A stretch of DNA of 64,000 bases from Talpa occidentalis (GCF_014898055.3 NW_023602073.1:84548678-84612677); one strand, 5' to 3'. Shown: positions 1 to 13,245, counted from the first letter of the stretch. A program made the numbers and translations. The notes: generated from the letters alone by a model not told the origin.

Positions 1-203
1 AATCTGTCATTACATGTTAAGTTATTGCATCCAGCAAATGTATAAAATGTCAGCCTATATATGCAAAAGTTGATGTGCGAGTATGAACATTATTAAAGTA
101 TGCTTATTAGCACAAAGAAAAATTTAAACAGAAATCTTCAAATGTTATTAAATATATGAGAAAAGTAAAAATAGTATCCTAAAAAGGAAGATGCAACCAT
201 GAA

Positions 204-283
204 CAAGAGTCTGATATCCTGTCTCAATATCATTTTTGTTCTCAGAACCATATAAACTATGAAGACAGGATTTCAGACTCTTG
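204..283 (+). repeat. 80-nt inverted repeat (hairpin)
   Basis: Arms at 204-224 and 263-283 are reverse complements over 21 bases with one internal mismatch (T opposite T). They are separated by a 38-base loop. No repeat family was recognised. Confidence 0.9.
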
Positions 284-779
284 ATTTTAATGAGAAAAAA
301 TAAACAGCACCCCTTTGTCATGCAAGAATGTATACATGTTATAAATACATGTTAATTATACATGTAATATGTATACATGCCATAATTAACAATGAATTAT
401 TAAATGAAATTTATTTTATCTCAAGTTGGCAAAGAAGTTTATTAACATAAAAGACATGTGCTATCAGGGAGATACTAATAAATTTACTTTCCAGTTAACT
501 ATATCATCTGTTTACCCTTTAAATATAAGTCTAAGATTTTTCATATAATTTGTACATCATCCTATTATTAAACTTCCACACAAGTGAAAATTATGACCTA
601 TACTAAAATAAAAATTTGGGTCTGATTTTAGGTAATAGTAGGGACCTAAAATTGTGCAGCATCAGAGAAAATGTATTATGAATTTGCAGGATAGATTTAA
701 CCTGAAGTGTAGAGGACTTGTATAGATTTAGTCAAATAATGATATTTGACAATTTCATGAAAATTATTTTAGCAACATA

Positions 780-1869
780 ACACAATTATAAAGAGGTTAC
801 AAATTTGCAGATTCGATATTGCCCGGTATATTCAATCTCAAAAACAAGCTAGTCTCCCAGAGAGACAAGGACACTGGCCAGGGTTATCTTGCTGACTTCA
901 GGAAAAAAATGAATTGCAGGCTTATTTGTCATTTACACAGTGTCCTGCAAGAAGGGCACAATTTGCCATATTGGAAAGAAGACAGCAATATTATAAAAGT
1001 GCTGGTGCATAAGACTTCAGAAACAGAGAAAATTAGTACTATTAAAAATTGTATCAGCTACAACACTTCAGCACGCCTCTAATCATGTTTTTGTTTGTTT
1101 TGTCTTTTGGAAAGGAAGTTGGAAATAAACCCCTTGCACCCTAGGGAACTCAGACTAGTACTGGACAGTTTTCTAGAGAGCATTTAAACTCATTTCCTTA
1201 AAATCTGAAAGCAATTACCATAAAAATATCTGAGTTATATATTACCACATGTTTCTAGGAGCATTGCTGGCTCACAAAAAGGTATAAACTGATATACTTT
1301 TTATAGTCTTTCTTAATTTTGAGGAGTTGTTGCTTTAACTACACACAAAACATAGATGAAAGCTATTCATTTACACAAAGCAATGTATTTCGCAACCCCT
1401 AAGGATACCACATTGTGTCTTTTAACACACCAAAAGAATGTCAATGTTAAATTAAATCCCAGACAGACACATTAAATTCCTATTGATTTGAAATATTTCA
1501 TTAGATGATTTTCAATGTGTTCCCTCTGGAGAATTTTCTGGTTATTATTAAAGAATATTTTTGTCTCAGAAGTTGAACCTCTCCCTCACATGTCCATACT
1601 GCTATCTAACCATGTAAGTGTAATAAAGTTTTAACTGCAAACCACAGGTGATAAGATTGTCAACAAAGCTGAATGAAGCAAGGTAGGTACTGACACCTGC
1701 AAAGTCAGAAACAAGATAACTTAGCCTGAGGCATCCATGACATACTAATGTTATTATTATGGTAGAATATTTTTTAGGCCCATTTTGAAAATCTAAGATT
1801 AATTGGCAATTCAACTGCTCAAGATTGTTAATAATGAAGACACAATTATAAAGAGGTCACAAATTTGCA
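780..1869 (+). repeat. 30-bp direct repeat flanking 1.03 kb
   Basis: The copies at 780-809 and 1840-1869 share 29 of 30 bases (for example CACAATTATAAAGAGGT, then CAAATTTGCA). The sequence between them is AT-rich and was not recognised as a repeat. Confidence 0.9.
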
Positions 1870-4800
1870 AAAGCATTTTCCATTGCATTCTGAAATTTAT
1901 AAGTGTTTTCGTGCTGTTAATGTTTGTTTGCCTTACATTTGTCCTATATCTTTGAGAACAGGACACTCACACATTGTTCCCTGTATTCAGGTCTCTGCAG
2001 GAATCCTTTGCTTCTCTCTGCCTGCCTGATAGTCCTCAGACATCATTTGATGTGGAAGGTAAGGACAAATCTGACTTATTTGGAGCTTTTTAAACAATGT
2101 TAGAAAATAACATCAAAATCCTACTGCCATAGATGCATAGCCAGAAGTACAGGCATCACAAACTAAAATATTTAAAATATTTTTAAATCTATGTCTTGAT
2201 CTTTAGTAAAGGTAACATGATTTTGAGAAAGAGGTAAGTAAATATAGAGAAAAGGTAATAGAGCTAAGATTAATTTGTGGTTCTGAGAAATTGCAGAATA
2301 TCATATGTGAGTTACCAGCATTACCAAATTCAGTGTGATGAGGGGATTACAGTCATACCCAGAACAATTATGAGAGGGTGAATTTAGTGGGATTAACTCC
2401 AAATGAACTGGAAAATGCATAGGGAATAACTATGAGCTCCTCTGAAAGAATGACTAACATTACTGGATCTTCCCTTCTACTCTGTGGGAACCAGGAATGA
2501 GATGGATCTATTTTGAGCAAAGGAGTGTGTGCCTAGCTTTTGCAAACAATATTACATTGCATAAACAGAAACTCTAACAAAATACCATGGGAAAAATGGA
2601 AGATCTGTCATATATTCATTTTTTCAGCTATATTAGTTCAGGAAATAATAGACCAAAAGGAAATGAGAGCCAAACAAAACCTTAGTGATGTTTTGGATGG
2701 TCATACTATGGGTTACAGAAAAGGAAACTGAAGTACATATAGGCTTATTAACCTAACATATATATGCATGTAAACACACATACACATATGTATACATACA
2801 TACATGCACAATACTGCTGCTGATTCTACCAATACAGATTTCTTCATTTTGTTGGGGTTTTTCTTTATTTCTTCATTTTGATGATGATCAAGTCCCATAC
2901 AAAAAAAGTCTTTGATAAGCACAGTTTTCTCAGATATTAACAGATGTTGTATTTGTAAATCTAGTCTCAGCAGACTAGATTTGTTAGCACATATGAAATA
3001 CCGTAGAGAGACAAATCTCTATGTAAAAATACATGGAAAATTATCTGTAAGTACATACACAAGTCTAACCTCAAAGGAGGGAGTAAAGGGAAAAGAATTT
3101 GTGTAGTGGTCAAATGCAATTTTGCCTCATTGATGAATGTTTTACTTTTAGACAAGGATAACTTTATATATTATTTGTGTAAATAAAAATTAAATAAAAT
3201 TAGTGTTTTAGTACATACGTGATTTTAGAACACTTACATATTTTACTTGCCTTCTCATATTTATATTTTTAAAAATGCTTAACACAGAGAATACATTATC
3301 ATCTCTCCAATTCCAGTTCTATTATCTTATAGAAGTTTTTCTGAATAAACAGAGAAAGTGTCAGTTCTTTCAAAATTTTCTCTGAATAGTTCACAAGCTA
3401 CTAGGACACAAAAATGCTTTAAAAAGGAGAGGATTGGAACTTCAGACATACAAATGTTTCATGACAATATGCTAGAAATAGGCAAATCTAGGTTATTAAA
3501 CCAATGACCCATCTAACTTAAACAGATATGTGAATAGATATCAGTCTTATTTTTATAATTTTGATATTCTGGGCACATTAAAGATAATCACTTTCTGATT
3601 TAATCTGCATAAGCATGTGATAGAAGTAAAGTTTTAGACCTAACAAGAAACTTCAAAATCTAATTTTGTTTGTTCAGAAGAGAAATCAAGAATTTAAAGG
3701 TAAAAATCCCTCAATAAGTTAGTAGTCACTTAAATTGGAACAAATATGTTGCTCAGCCTACATAAATGTGTTTTCTTATATACAATCAAATTAGAAAAGT
3801 AAAATGGCTATGAGGTAGATAACCAACACAGAGTTCAGTAAACATTCTAAAATACGTTTAAGTAAAAGCTTGCTATTAAGATAGACATTTTTTAATATAT
3901 CATTTTCTATGTAAAAATTTTCCTTTCTCTCAGTTAATATCCAGCATTGCCCAAGCCTTCCTAATTACAATTTAATTCCTAACACCTTTCCTTACAGATA
4001 GAGTAGTATTGAGCAAGAGGACTCTTGCCAATTCCCCAATGACTGGTTTTGTAAACTTTTCCATTTTTTGCTCTCCTCCTGTGACTAAATCAAACCTATG
4101 AAGTCCTACTGTGTAATTCCCCTTCATGTTGTATTGAAAAGTCCTCTTCCTCCTGCAATCTGATGTACAATCGAAAAATTCAAACTGCTAATAAACAGCA
4201 TGGATTCTTGGTTCGAAAAGCAGACCATCTGTGTGCCAGACACCTGGGTATAAAGAATGAAGCCTCTCAATATTGATTCAAAGCATGAATATATATTGGA
4301 GAACTCTGGAATGTTACCAGACAATGCATCATAAAGTGCTAATAAACTAAAACCTCCTCAAAGTACCCTGTAGATCATGCTTTAACTCCTCTTTGGTTTT
4401 TCTTCTTTTTATCCCTGTATACATAGTGGTGCCAGATTTATCAAAAAAAAAAAAAAGGTGTACGGAGTCTTGTTACATTTGAATTTCAGATAAATAGCAG
4501 ATATGTTTTAGCATAAATATATCCCATGCAACATTCGGAACATGCTTACACCAAAAAAAAAAAAATTATTTATATCATGATAGATCAGGAAATCTGAACT
4601 GCGTTTGTTATAATTAAATTGAAAATCCTACAAATGAAATGAACATTGCAGTTGATTACCACCTCCGAAAAGCTATGCAAAATAAACACTTTCTTAGAAT
4701 GCTCAGAACACACATCTAGATTGTTGTTGATGTGTTCTTCTTACACCACAGCAGGTATCATATCTGTTAGTATTGCAGTTCTGGGGTGAAATCTAAAGTG

Positions 4801-5191
4801 TTTCTTTTTTTCTTTTTGAATGTAGTAAATTTATTAGTAACATCGCAGTTGTAAAGGCTTATCTAATGACATGAATTACTACTTTCTAAGAGTATTTGGT
4901 CTTTTTCCCCTGTGGGTAGTTTTACTTATAAATAAAATTTTTAATCACAAAGAAGAAAAGCTCTTTGTAGTTCATCTTAAATTCAAATTTAACTGAGATT
5001 CCTGTGTATTTTATATGGCAACTCTATTTGCATAAAAAACTTTTCAGCTATCTCTGAAGATAAGCTGGCTTTTCCTATAAGTTAATATGTAATTTTGCAA
5101 AAGTTTGGGAGAAAGAGATGTTCATTGAGTGACCATCTTAAAAACTCTGCCTCAAGACCTAACCAAGGAAATATTGGTGGGTTGGGTTATC

Positions 5192-5705
5192 CATAGTGGG
5201 CAAACATTTTCTTAAAGGACAGATAAATATTTTAAACTTTGCAGGTCATACAGTTTCTGTTACAATTTTTCCTTTGTAGTTTGAAAGTAGCCACAGATAG
5301 GACATAAATAAATATGACTGCATTCCAATAAAACCTTATTTTACTTTTTCTTTTTTTTTTTTTAAGATTTATTTTTTTAATTTATACAAGCACTAGGTAC
5401 AGTCAGAAGTGCGGGAGGGTGAGAGAATTCACCAGAACCAGAGCGGGGAGCAGAGCAGGCAGAAGGACCGAGGTACACTGCTGAGGGGAGCAGCGGGCGG
5501 CAGGAGAGGTCTGCGCGCCATGTGGGACCCTCCTCCGGTGGCCGGGGAGCAGCCGGGGATCGAACCGGCACTGCAGAGGCTGCGGGCCGCTTCGCAACCC
5601 AGCGCTCAACCGCAGCGCCACCGGGGAGGCCCCAATAAAACCTTATTTTCAAAAAAGAAGTGTTAGGCCAGATTTTGGCCCACTGGTTATAGTTTTCCAA
5701 TTATG
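5192..5705 (+). mobile_element. hAT-Charlie type nonautonomous DNA transposon, split by a SINE
   Basis: GGCAAACATTTTCTTAAAGG, AAATATTTTAAACTTTGCAG, CCAATAAAACCTTATTTT and GGCCAGATTTTGGCCCACTG, in that order, match the well-known mammalian MITE that begins CAGGGGTCGGCAAACT. The halves are 5192-5342 and 5632-5705, and the SINE lies between. I cannot name the exact family with certainty. Confidence 0.8.
5343..5631 (-). mobile_element. tRNA-derived SINE inserted in a hAT MITE
   Basis: On the minus strand this has a tRNA-like head with pol III A and B boxes, a pyrimidine-rich body (CTGCTCCCCTCAGCAGTGTACTTCGG) and a TATAAAT/A-rich tail. The 18-base target duplication CCAATAAAACCTTATTTT is perfect (5325-5342 and 5632-5649). 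Being GC-rich and little mutated, it belongs to the younger tail type (ACTGTACC...GTGCTTGTATAA). Confidence 0.93.
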
Positions 5706-6184
5706 TCACAATTGAAATGGCACTTAGCCAATATTCCACTGACATTACGGCTCACCTATTAGAAAATCAGTCCAACCAATTGAATAAACCCAAAATCATA
5801 AAAAAACAGTGGATTGTTACGATAAATGAAAATCAGTTTGTACACACAGAGTCTGAAAACTTGTATCCTTCTGCTATTGAAAGGAGATAAGAATAATCAT
5901 GACATTGTTTGAGGTTGAAACATTAATTAGAATTAATAAAATTTAGCACATTATACTATTTCCTTGTTCATAATACAGAGAGACACTGTCATTTTACTAC
6001 TAACTACTACTTTTTAAAAAAGAAACTAAAGGCAATATTTTAAAGGGTGTGAGCTGGCAATTCAAAGAAGAGAGAAAATTTAAACATGAGAAATAACACC
6101 AAAGAAGGCAAGTGTAAAAGCATCTTGTTACACAAGGGCAGCTGAAAGGCAGACACATAACAGGATATGGCTGGCAGGATAAAT

Positions 6185-6228
<44 letters not shown>

Positions 6229-7264
6229 TGAGTAGTTTCCATGACTCATCGCTGAGCCACAGGAACCAGAGAGGCACAGAGACTGATTCAAAATGGATCC
6301 AGGAAAGTGACTATGGCAGGAAGAAGGACAGATCAAGGACCAAGAGAGGATAAAATGGGTGATGTCTTAGAAAGATAACTTTCTGGTGAGACATGTGGAA
6401 AATAAAGAAAGAGAGATTGGTTTTGTTTATGATCTCCTGCCAGAAACTACTTGTTTACACTCTGTGGGTTAATTTAAAGGTGATGGGTGTACCTGATGAT
6501 GACAGAAAAGTCCTTTTTATGTGTGTTTCACTGTCCTAGGGGTCTAGTCTGGTAGAAAGTATTCAGGATACATTTAAATTTAATCATGCCTGTGACAGTC
6601 AGCACTGTATTTCAGATAATCCAGTGAACAAATGTTTTTTCTAAATTCAAGACACAGATAAAAAGATATAAATGCAAATTGAGTGGAAAAAATCTATTAA
6701 ACTTTTTTTCTTTTCATCAACATCAAAGACAAAATAAAACTGCCATAATAGTCACTATGGAAGTGAATGAAATGAAGGAAAGAGTTGATTGTCACTGAAT
6801 AGCTATCCCCATGGCAATAGGAATAGCTCATGTACTTTAAAGGGTAAAAAGGAATGAATAAACACACTACATATTCTGAAAGAACTCAGAATCAAGCTGA
6901 TGGTTGTGAGGATATGCTAGAAAAGATGCCCAGGAGTCATGATATCAGAAATGACCAACATCCTAATCATTGGAATTGCTAATTTGTGAAATAAAATTGC
7001 CCCCAAGTTAGAATGCAAATTTAAAGTGGCCCAGGAGAACTTGAGCTACTGCCTAGTAGTTAACACAATAGTAACTGAACTAATACTAACGGGAGACTTT
7101 ATATACTCTGATCAAATAGATTTTTAAAAACATCTCCAGCTCCTCTGTGAATATTTTGCATTTGTCACACTAAAATATACAAGAAACTTTTTTGTGAAGA
7201 AGTAATTAGATATCATAAAAGGCAAAACTTATTTTACTAGAAGCATAGAACTTGTCTTTTTTTA
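5706..7264. other. Intergenic, no gene seen
   Basis: Only the AG microsatellite stands out. No supported coding or RNA gene. Confidence 0.5.
6187..6224 (+). repeat. (AG)n microsatellite
   Basis: An uninterrupted AG repeat of about 19 units, likely to vary in length. Confidence 0.95.
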
Positions 7265-7440
7265 GCAAGTATCTGACACAGTGATAAATGATTTATATAT
7301 CTCATAACAATCCTAGAAAGGAGGTATTTTTATTAGCTCTAGTTACATATGGAAAAAAATTAGGCCCAGAAAGGTTAAGTAACTTTTCTAAGGAGAATAG
7401 CTAAGAAGTGACGGTGCAGATCTTCTAACCCCAAACTGCC
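7265..7440 (+). repeat. MIR SINE
   Basis: CTCATAACAATCCTAGAAAG, AGGCCCAGAAAGGTTAAGTA and ACTTTTCTAAGGAGAATAGC match the MIR core. Confidence 0.85.
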
Positions 7441-7571
7441 CCCTGAAACCGTGAGTCTTGATCAGTACTCCAGCCCCAAAGGTTTTTTCTCTGCCCAGGC
7501 AACTATTTTGTCACCCACCAAAACTGACAACAGCCAGAGTGGCCCTCATCAATTGGCTTTTGTTGTGATAA

Positions 7572-7597
7572 AGAATGGACTTCATGAAGTCCATTCT
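7572..7597. repeat. Perfect 26-bp palindrome
   Basis: The sequence equals its own reverse complement across all 26 bases, centred on TTCATGAA. There is no spacer. Confidence 0.95.
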
Positions 7598-8223
7598 CTT
7601 TTCCTGATGGGATTAATCAGAAGGTAGTGACTGTTTAGGGCAATTCTAGTCAAAGTTTGGTTGGCTCAAAACAGCACAGAAGCAATTCGTGCAAGCTCAC
7701 TACAAAGGCAGCACCTCAGATCCTCTCCCAGACTTACAATATCAGTATCTTTGGATTCTGCATTTTACCCAGATCCCTGGACAAGCGGTACACACATTGA
7801 AGTTGGAGAAACACCAACTAAAAGACTTTCCTCATATTTAGAAGATGTATGGCTTTGTATCAGGAGAGTCTTCCAAAGACCCATAATCATTTCTCTGAGG
7901 AACCCAGGGCAGCTATTCTAAATCTCAACTGTCTACAGTGATTTTCTTGGCTACAAATAGCAGATGTCAGTGGTGTGACTACCACACTTAAAAATGTCTA
8001 CTCTTCAAAGAATTGCAAATTTTATATTTTTCATGTTCTCCTCCAATTCACAATGAAATCAGTGGCACAAAGTGCTTCACTTTGAGATCAGACCTGTCAT
8101 GGCTCCCAGTTACTCCTTGGCTTTGTGTTTCTGTGCATGAAAGAACTCAAAGCCGAGACTAACAACCCACATAGAATTCAATTCAGTGCAAGATGGTGGA
8201 AATCATGTTGACTGAAAGTGAAA

Positions 8224-8486
8224 TCTTATTTTTTAATTTTTTTAAAGATTTATTAATTTATGCATACAAGAGCTGGGGAGTGAGAGGATTCACCAGAGAC
8301 AGAGTGGGGAGCAGAACAGGCAGATCTGCTGAAATACACTGCTCAGGGGAGCAGTGGGCGAGACAGGAGAGGTCTGCTGTGCCATGTGGGTCATTTCCCT
8401 GGTCAGGGATGGAACTTGGGTGCTGCAGTGTTTGTGGATAGCTTCATAGTGCTGCATCTTAACCCTCTGAGCCACCAGGGAGGCCA
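8224..8486 (-). mobile_element. tRNA-derived SINE, older tail type
   Basis: Same family on the minus strand, but with the tail CTCTTGTATGCATAAATTAATAAATC and more substitutions. The target duplication TGAAAGTGAAA is perfect (8213-8223 and 8487-8497). Confidence 0.9.
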
Positions 8487-8859
8487 TGAAAGTGAAAGTT
8501 TAGTGACAGTTTTGTGATAAAGAAACACCACTCCTTCTTCGCATTCCTTTACTTTATTCTGGCTGCCTCAGCAATCACCTTTCCATGAATGTTTGTTTAA
8601 CATTCAACAGATTAATTTTGATTAAGTGCCTAGTGCCAAACAAGGGTTATCCTGCCAAACAAGGATTTATAGTCCACTTGAAGAGATGCCATGAGTTCAT
8701 AAATTATAGGAGGATAATATGAATGAAACAAGAAGTTGTGAACAAATTTACCAATTATTTATATTCCAAGTTTGGTGGAAACTCTATTGAAATAACCCCA
8801 TTTTATTTATGGGTAAATCCAGCAAACAGTCCATTATAAAACTATTTTTAAAAACCTAA

Positions 8860-9080
8860 ATCTGAGTTTTCTTATTTTAATTTTATTATTTTTATTTCCA
8901 TAACATTGCATTATAACATTATATACATTTCAGGTGTGCATCATTGTGAATCAGCTTGTGTATATACTACATTAAGTTCACCACAAGAAGTCCAATTCTA
9001 TTCTTCACAATATCATTGTCCCCTTTCCCCCATAAATCAGTTTTAATTGTATAGAAACACAGTCCTCAGTGCAGATTGTG
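8860..9080 (-). mobile_element. LINE-1 3' UTR relic, antisense
   Basis: ACATTTCAGGTGTGCATCAT and the following CACCACAAGAAGTCCAATTC read as the reverse of an L1 3' UTR. It is short and diverged. Confidence 0.65.
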
Positions 9081-10714
9081 AGCAAACCAAGCAGTTAAAA
9101 TTTCAAAAACTGTTAGTGTAGATTTTCTTTAACTTTTAAATTAATTTTCTTCTTATTTTTCATCTTGTACTAAAAATTTACCCCCACCTGTCTCCACATC
9201 TCACTTCCTCCTTGTCTATCTATGTATCTGTTACCCTATCCTTGAAGTTTTTGCATCTCCCTCCTTGTGATCACACAACTTATTTTAGATCTGGCCAGAG
9301 TTTCTTCAGAAGGTTTCAATCTGGACTCCTAACACCCAGAATTTAAATTCATTCTGCATTTTGGACAAGCAGGAATGAGAGACTTGTAGATACAGACATG
9401 ACATGAAGGCAGATTCCAAACAATAACAGATACGGAATGACAGATGTCAAGAGCAGGAATCATTTAAATAGGAGAGAATCAAATAAATAAATACATAAGC
9501 AACCAGATAGCAGATCAAGGGGAATAAAAAGAACCACAGAACTTTACAACTAATCATAGTATCAGTATCTGAAATTTAGAACTTAACTATCATTTTAATC
9601 ATTTATAACAGCAATTACTCTTCAGTTGTGAATGCACTTGATTACTCTTCAGATAGAATGGTCAAAGTAAATGTTATGTCAACATATGAGTAAATACTAT
9701 TACTCTATAACTTATTAATATCAGCAAAATCATTGCATATACTTCATGCAGCTTTTCAAAAACTCAAAAGTAAAGAAGTGACTCTGGCAAGTGGTAAGGA
9801 TAGGCCGCATGGTCCTTATATAGTTTTCAAAAGCATCTCCTAATGTAATGGTGGTTCCAAACAGAAGCAGATTGTCAAGTGTGCAGCCAGTTGGTGTGCT
9901 AAAAGGAACGAGCTGCATAATCTCCATTTTGGACCTTGTGCATATCTATATCACTTGAGCACTAAGTAAACATTCTGATGTTTACCTCATACTTGAAAAA
10001 GTGAAATATACAAGCAAATGTAGCTAAATATAGTGTTTAGGGGTATTTATATATGTGATATTAATATTTTTCAAAAGAAAGCCGTATTAGATGCAGGACA
10101 AAAGTTACCTCCCAAAAGGAAGGCAATGGAATGCAATAAGGAAAATCACAATGGTATAGGTGATATTTGAGTTTTCAAATTGAGTAAAGAGTGCTCATTT
10201 TATTACTTGTTATTATATCTTAAATGTTACATGTTTCTATATGCATAAAATATTACATGACAAAAATTTCAACAGATCACCCAAAGAGGTTATTATGCTG
10301 ACAAATCCTCAGAATGCCACTTCAGAAATACTCCACTTATGAAAATTCACATGTTTAAAGCTAGTAATGTAGGAGAGTAAAGGAAATTATTGTCTAATTG
10401 ATTTGAAAGCAGAGAACGACATCACTCTGCAGAGAAGTCAAACAAATGACTCTTAGCCCTTCTGTTTCTTGGTTGTCCATGATTGTAAGAATGGAAATTT
10501 TGCTTTTTTCCAAAAAAAATCTCTAGCCAACTTCTCCCAAAGAAACTATAAAAACTTTTCATATAGGCCACATGGGTTTTTAATGGAATACTTTTCTTAA
10601 GTACTAGGGTACTATGAATTTTAATTGGGATAAATGCTCATGAATGTCACAGGGAGTTGAAGAAAGGAATAAAATAAAGGATCTGTTTCTTTAAAACTTT
10701 TGATTTCCAAAAGT
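9081..10714. other. Intergenic, no gene seen
   Basis: AT-rich and without a recognised repeat or gene. Open frames are short and unsupported. Confidence 0.45.
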
Positions 10715-11190
10715 TAGGTTTATGTCATTGAAAATAGATCTGTCTAGCAATTCCACTCCTAGATATCTACTTGAAGAATACAAAGACACTAATTTGAAGG
10801 GAAATATACACTTATATACTTCCTATTTCATTGAAGCACTATTTACAATAGCCAAGTTATGGAAACAACCTAAGTGCCCAAGGACAAATGAGTGTATTAA
10901 GAAGATGAGGCATATTTACACAATGGAATACTAAGGAATAAAAGAATAAAAACATGAAATCTTGTCATTTCCAACAGCATGGATTGAAGTGAAGATTATG
11001 CTAAATGAAATGACTCAAAATGAGAAAAAGAAAATACTGGGTGGTTTCATTCTTAGGTGGTTATAGTGGAGGGTCATAGGTGCTTTGGTGATGGGCATGG
11101 ATGGATATTTGAAGAGGCATGAACCTATACCCTTAAATAATACATAGTGTTATAAATCAATGTTACCTCAATAAAAACATAATACAATAG
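10715..11190 (+). mobile_element. LINE-1 ORF2 C-terminal and 3' UTR fragment
   Basis: CTAGCAATTCCACTCCTAGA, CAATAGCCAAGTTATGGAAA and ATGTTACCTCAATAAAAACA are L1 ORF2 end and 3' UTR sequence in the plus orientation. No clear target duplication was found. Confidence 0.9.
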
Positions 11191-11639
11191 AAAGGGTTGG
11201 TTTATGGGAACAATGAGAAAACAATAGAATTTTTGAAGAGTTGCTTTACTAGCACATATCTTAATCCTAAATATTTTAGCATTATATATATAAACAAAAT
11301 AGGTAAGTGGAAATTGGACAACAATGAGGTGAATTTGCAACTTGTTGAATGACCATGTCCTCAGAGTGCTGATTCATTGGTGACAGTAGGCAACAGGTTT
11401 CTTCTCAGACTCAGGTGATAGAGGAAGGTAATTTTTATCAGTATAGCAAATAAAATGAATGTGAGAAAATTAGTTATTAAGATATAAGCACATCTCCCAT
11501 CCCAGTGATCTTGACAGTCTAGAATGGTGGATCAAATGCAACAAAATATGTTTAATATGAGTGTGTATGAAGTCCAACACTTCAGCCTAAAAAATATAGT
11601 AAATACATGAGAAAAATCACCAACAGCAAATTTGATGAT

Positions 11640-11975
11640 TTGGCAATGTCTTTTTGAAGGACCTGGGAACCCTCCCTTTGATATATAATAATCAGGATAA
11701 TAGTGCTCCTATAACCCAGTGTCTGTGGAAGTATAGGATGGGCAATCAATTAACAAACAGATGGCTAATCACAGAGAACAACATTTGCAAACTCAAGAAT
11801 AACTCAGTGTTACATACCCAGTGTTCAGCCTCTTCCCTAGCATCCTCCAGTACTTTTCCAATAACTTACCCCAGCCTTTTGTTTCAGCAGAATTTAGTTC
11901 ATACTGAGGTCTCTCTCCCATATTGCAATAGCCTTAAATAAAACCTTCCTTGCCGGTTTAACTTTCTCCTTTTCA
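11640..11975 (+). mobile_element. Possible degraded LTR remnant
   Basis: The stretch ending TTGCAATAGCCTTAAATAAAACCTTCCTTGCCGG resembles the R/U5 part of mammalian ERV LTRs, where a polyadenylation signal precedes a CTTCCTT-type segment. I found no clear terminal repeats or target duplication, so this is a weak call. Confidence 0.35.
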
Positions 11976-12360
11976 AGTTTTGCTTTGAAAATGGCAGCCA
12001 GAGTAAAACCCAAGGATAGAAAACCATTCAAGAAATCAGGAGCATCCAGTACCATCATCTAACAAACATTTATAAATGCCCACACGCCCTCTGTATTAGT
12101 GAGGGATCTAGTATTTACAGTTTCGTATAACAATAAAGCATGGCCATAAATGACATTTATACAAAGTAGAAAATGAGCAGTGACTTGAGAAATCTTATAA
12201 AGTTCTATGAGGGCATCATAAATTTCTATGGTTTGTAAGACAAAAGATGCATATGTAAAATCCCAGCAACCAAAAGAATAAAACAAGGAACTTTCGATAC
12301 AGCTAATATTAAGCAGGTGTATCACTGTCTTGCTAGCTTGCTCTTTCTCTCTATATACCC

Positions 12361-12410
12361 ATACATATACATATACATATACATATACATGTATATGTAT
12401 GTGTGTATAA
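12361..12410 (+). repeat. (CATATA)n microsatellite
   Basis: Hexamer repeats of CATATA run into GTATATGTATG, so the tract can fold back on itself. Confidence 0.85.
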
Positions 12411-12527
12411 AACATAGTAATATCTAGTATATATGCATAACATATGCATATATGTGTGTATATATACCAAAATTGATCCCAGAACCCATATTCTTATCTA
12501 ATTAATTCAGTGTTCCTTCATTTTAGC

Positions 12528-12660
12528 TAAACATTAGAATCACCTGCTATTTAAAAATATCAATAACTGGGTTCCACTCCCAGAAATTCAGATTTCACTG
12601 GTGTGGGGTGAGGGCCCAGACATCAGTATAACAAATTAAAATTTAAGAAACATTCTCAAG
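12528..12660 (+). mobile_element. MER5-type hAT-Charlie MITE
   Basis: ACATTAGAATCACCTGCTAT, TGGGTTCCACTCCCAGAAAT and GGTGTGGGGTGAGGGCCCAG follow the MER5A/B consensus in order. Confidence 0.75.
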
Positions 12661-12839
12661 GTGACTGCATTGTTGTGGACTATGGTACAAAGCTATTCTT
12701 TCTTTTCCTAACATTTCTGTGATAGAAATACTAGCATAAATCAATAGCTGCAGAGACAAAGCTGGCTTTTTCCCACTTCCTCACCTCTACTTCACCTCAA
12801 AGAGTAGCAATCTGGCTTCCACTCTCACAGTCCATCAGA

Positions 12840-13240
12840 CTACACATGCAGAGGATGCCAATTAACCTCAACCTGACAATTGATCTTCTTGACTCATTTG
12901 ACACTATGATTAGTCTCATTCTTCATACTATGCCTCTTTTCCATCTTTGTAAAATATACTATCCTACAGTTCACAATGGGTTTTCTTCTGTGTTTCATCC
13001 CCACAATTTTGTTGTTTCCAGCTTCACCCTCTACCTTTCCTATTTAAACATTTGCATTTTTATAGAGCATCTCACCTGCTCCCATCTCATAAACTACCTC
13101 ATGAAAAAAAAACTTTTTATTATTATGTCCAGCTCAGCCCTTCCACAATCCTGCTGCATGTTCCAAATCTTTCTACCTGCTACATTTCAGACCAAGGATG
13201 TTGGCCCTTGGGAGAGTTGCAACCAGAGAGGTTGGCATCT
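12840..13240 (+). repeat. L2-like LINE fragment
   Basis: GATCTTCTTGACTCATTTGA encodes DLLDSFDT, a decayed form of the LDLSAAFDT motif of L2/CR1-type reverse transcriptase. The solo LTR at 13246 is inserted at its right end. Confidence 0.55.
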
Positions 13241-13245
13241 CTCAC

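Larger units (their letters stand above)
1..5190. other. Intergenic, no gene seen
   Basis: AT-rich sequence with scattered short open frames, none of which encodes a recognisable domain. Besides the hairpin at 204-283 and the direct repeat, I see a CA/TA-rich patch at 2755-2805 and an inverted repeat TGTTAATTAT/ATAATTAACA (350-359 and 382-391). Confidence 0.5.

Noticed and set aside
5377..5700. Open frames with repeated Arg/Pro/Gln-rich peptides (also at 33096 and 38678)
   Set aside because: Identical peptides recur wherever the tRNA-derived SINE occurs, so they are SINE sequence and not genes.
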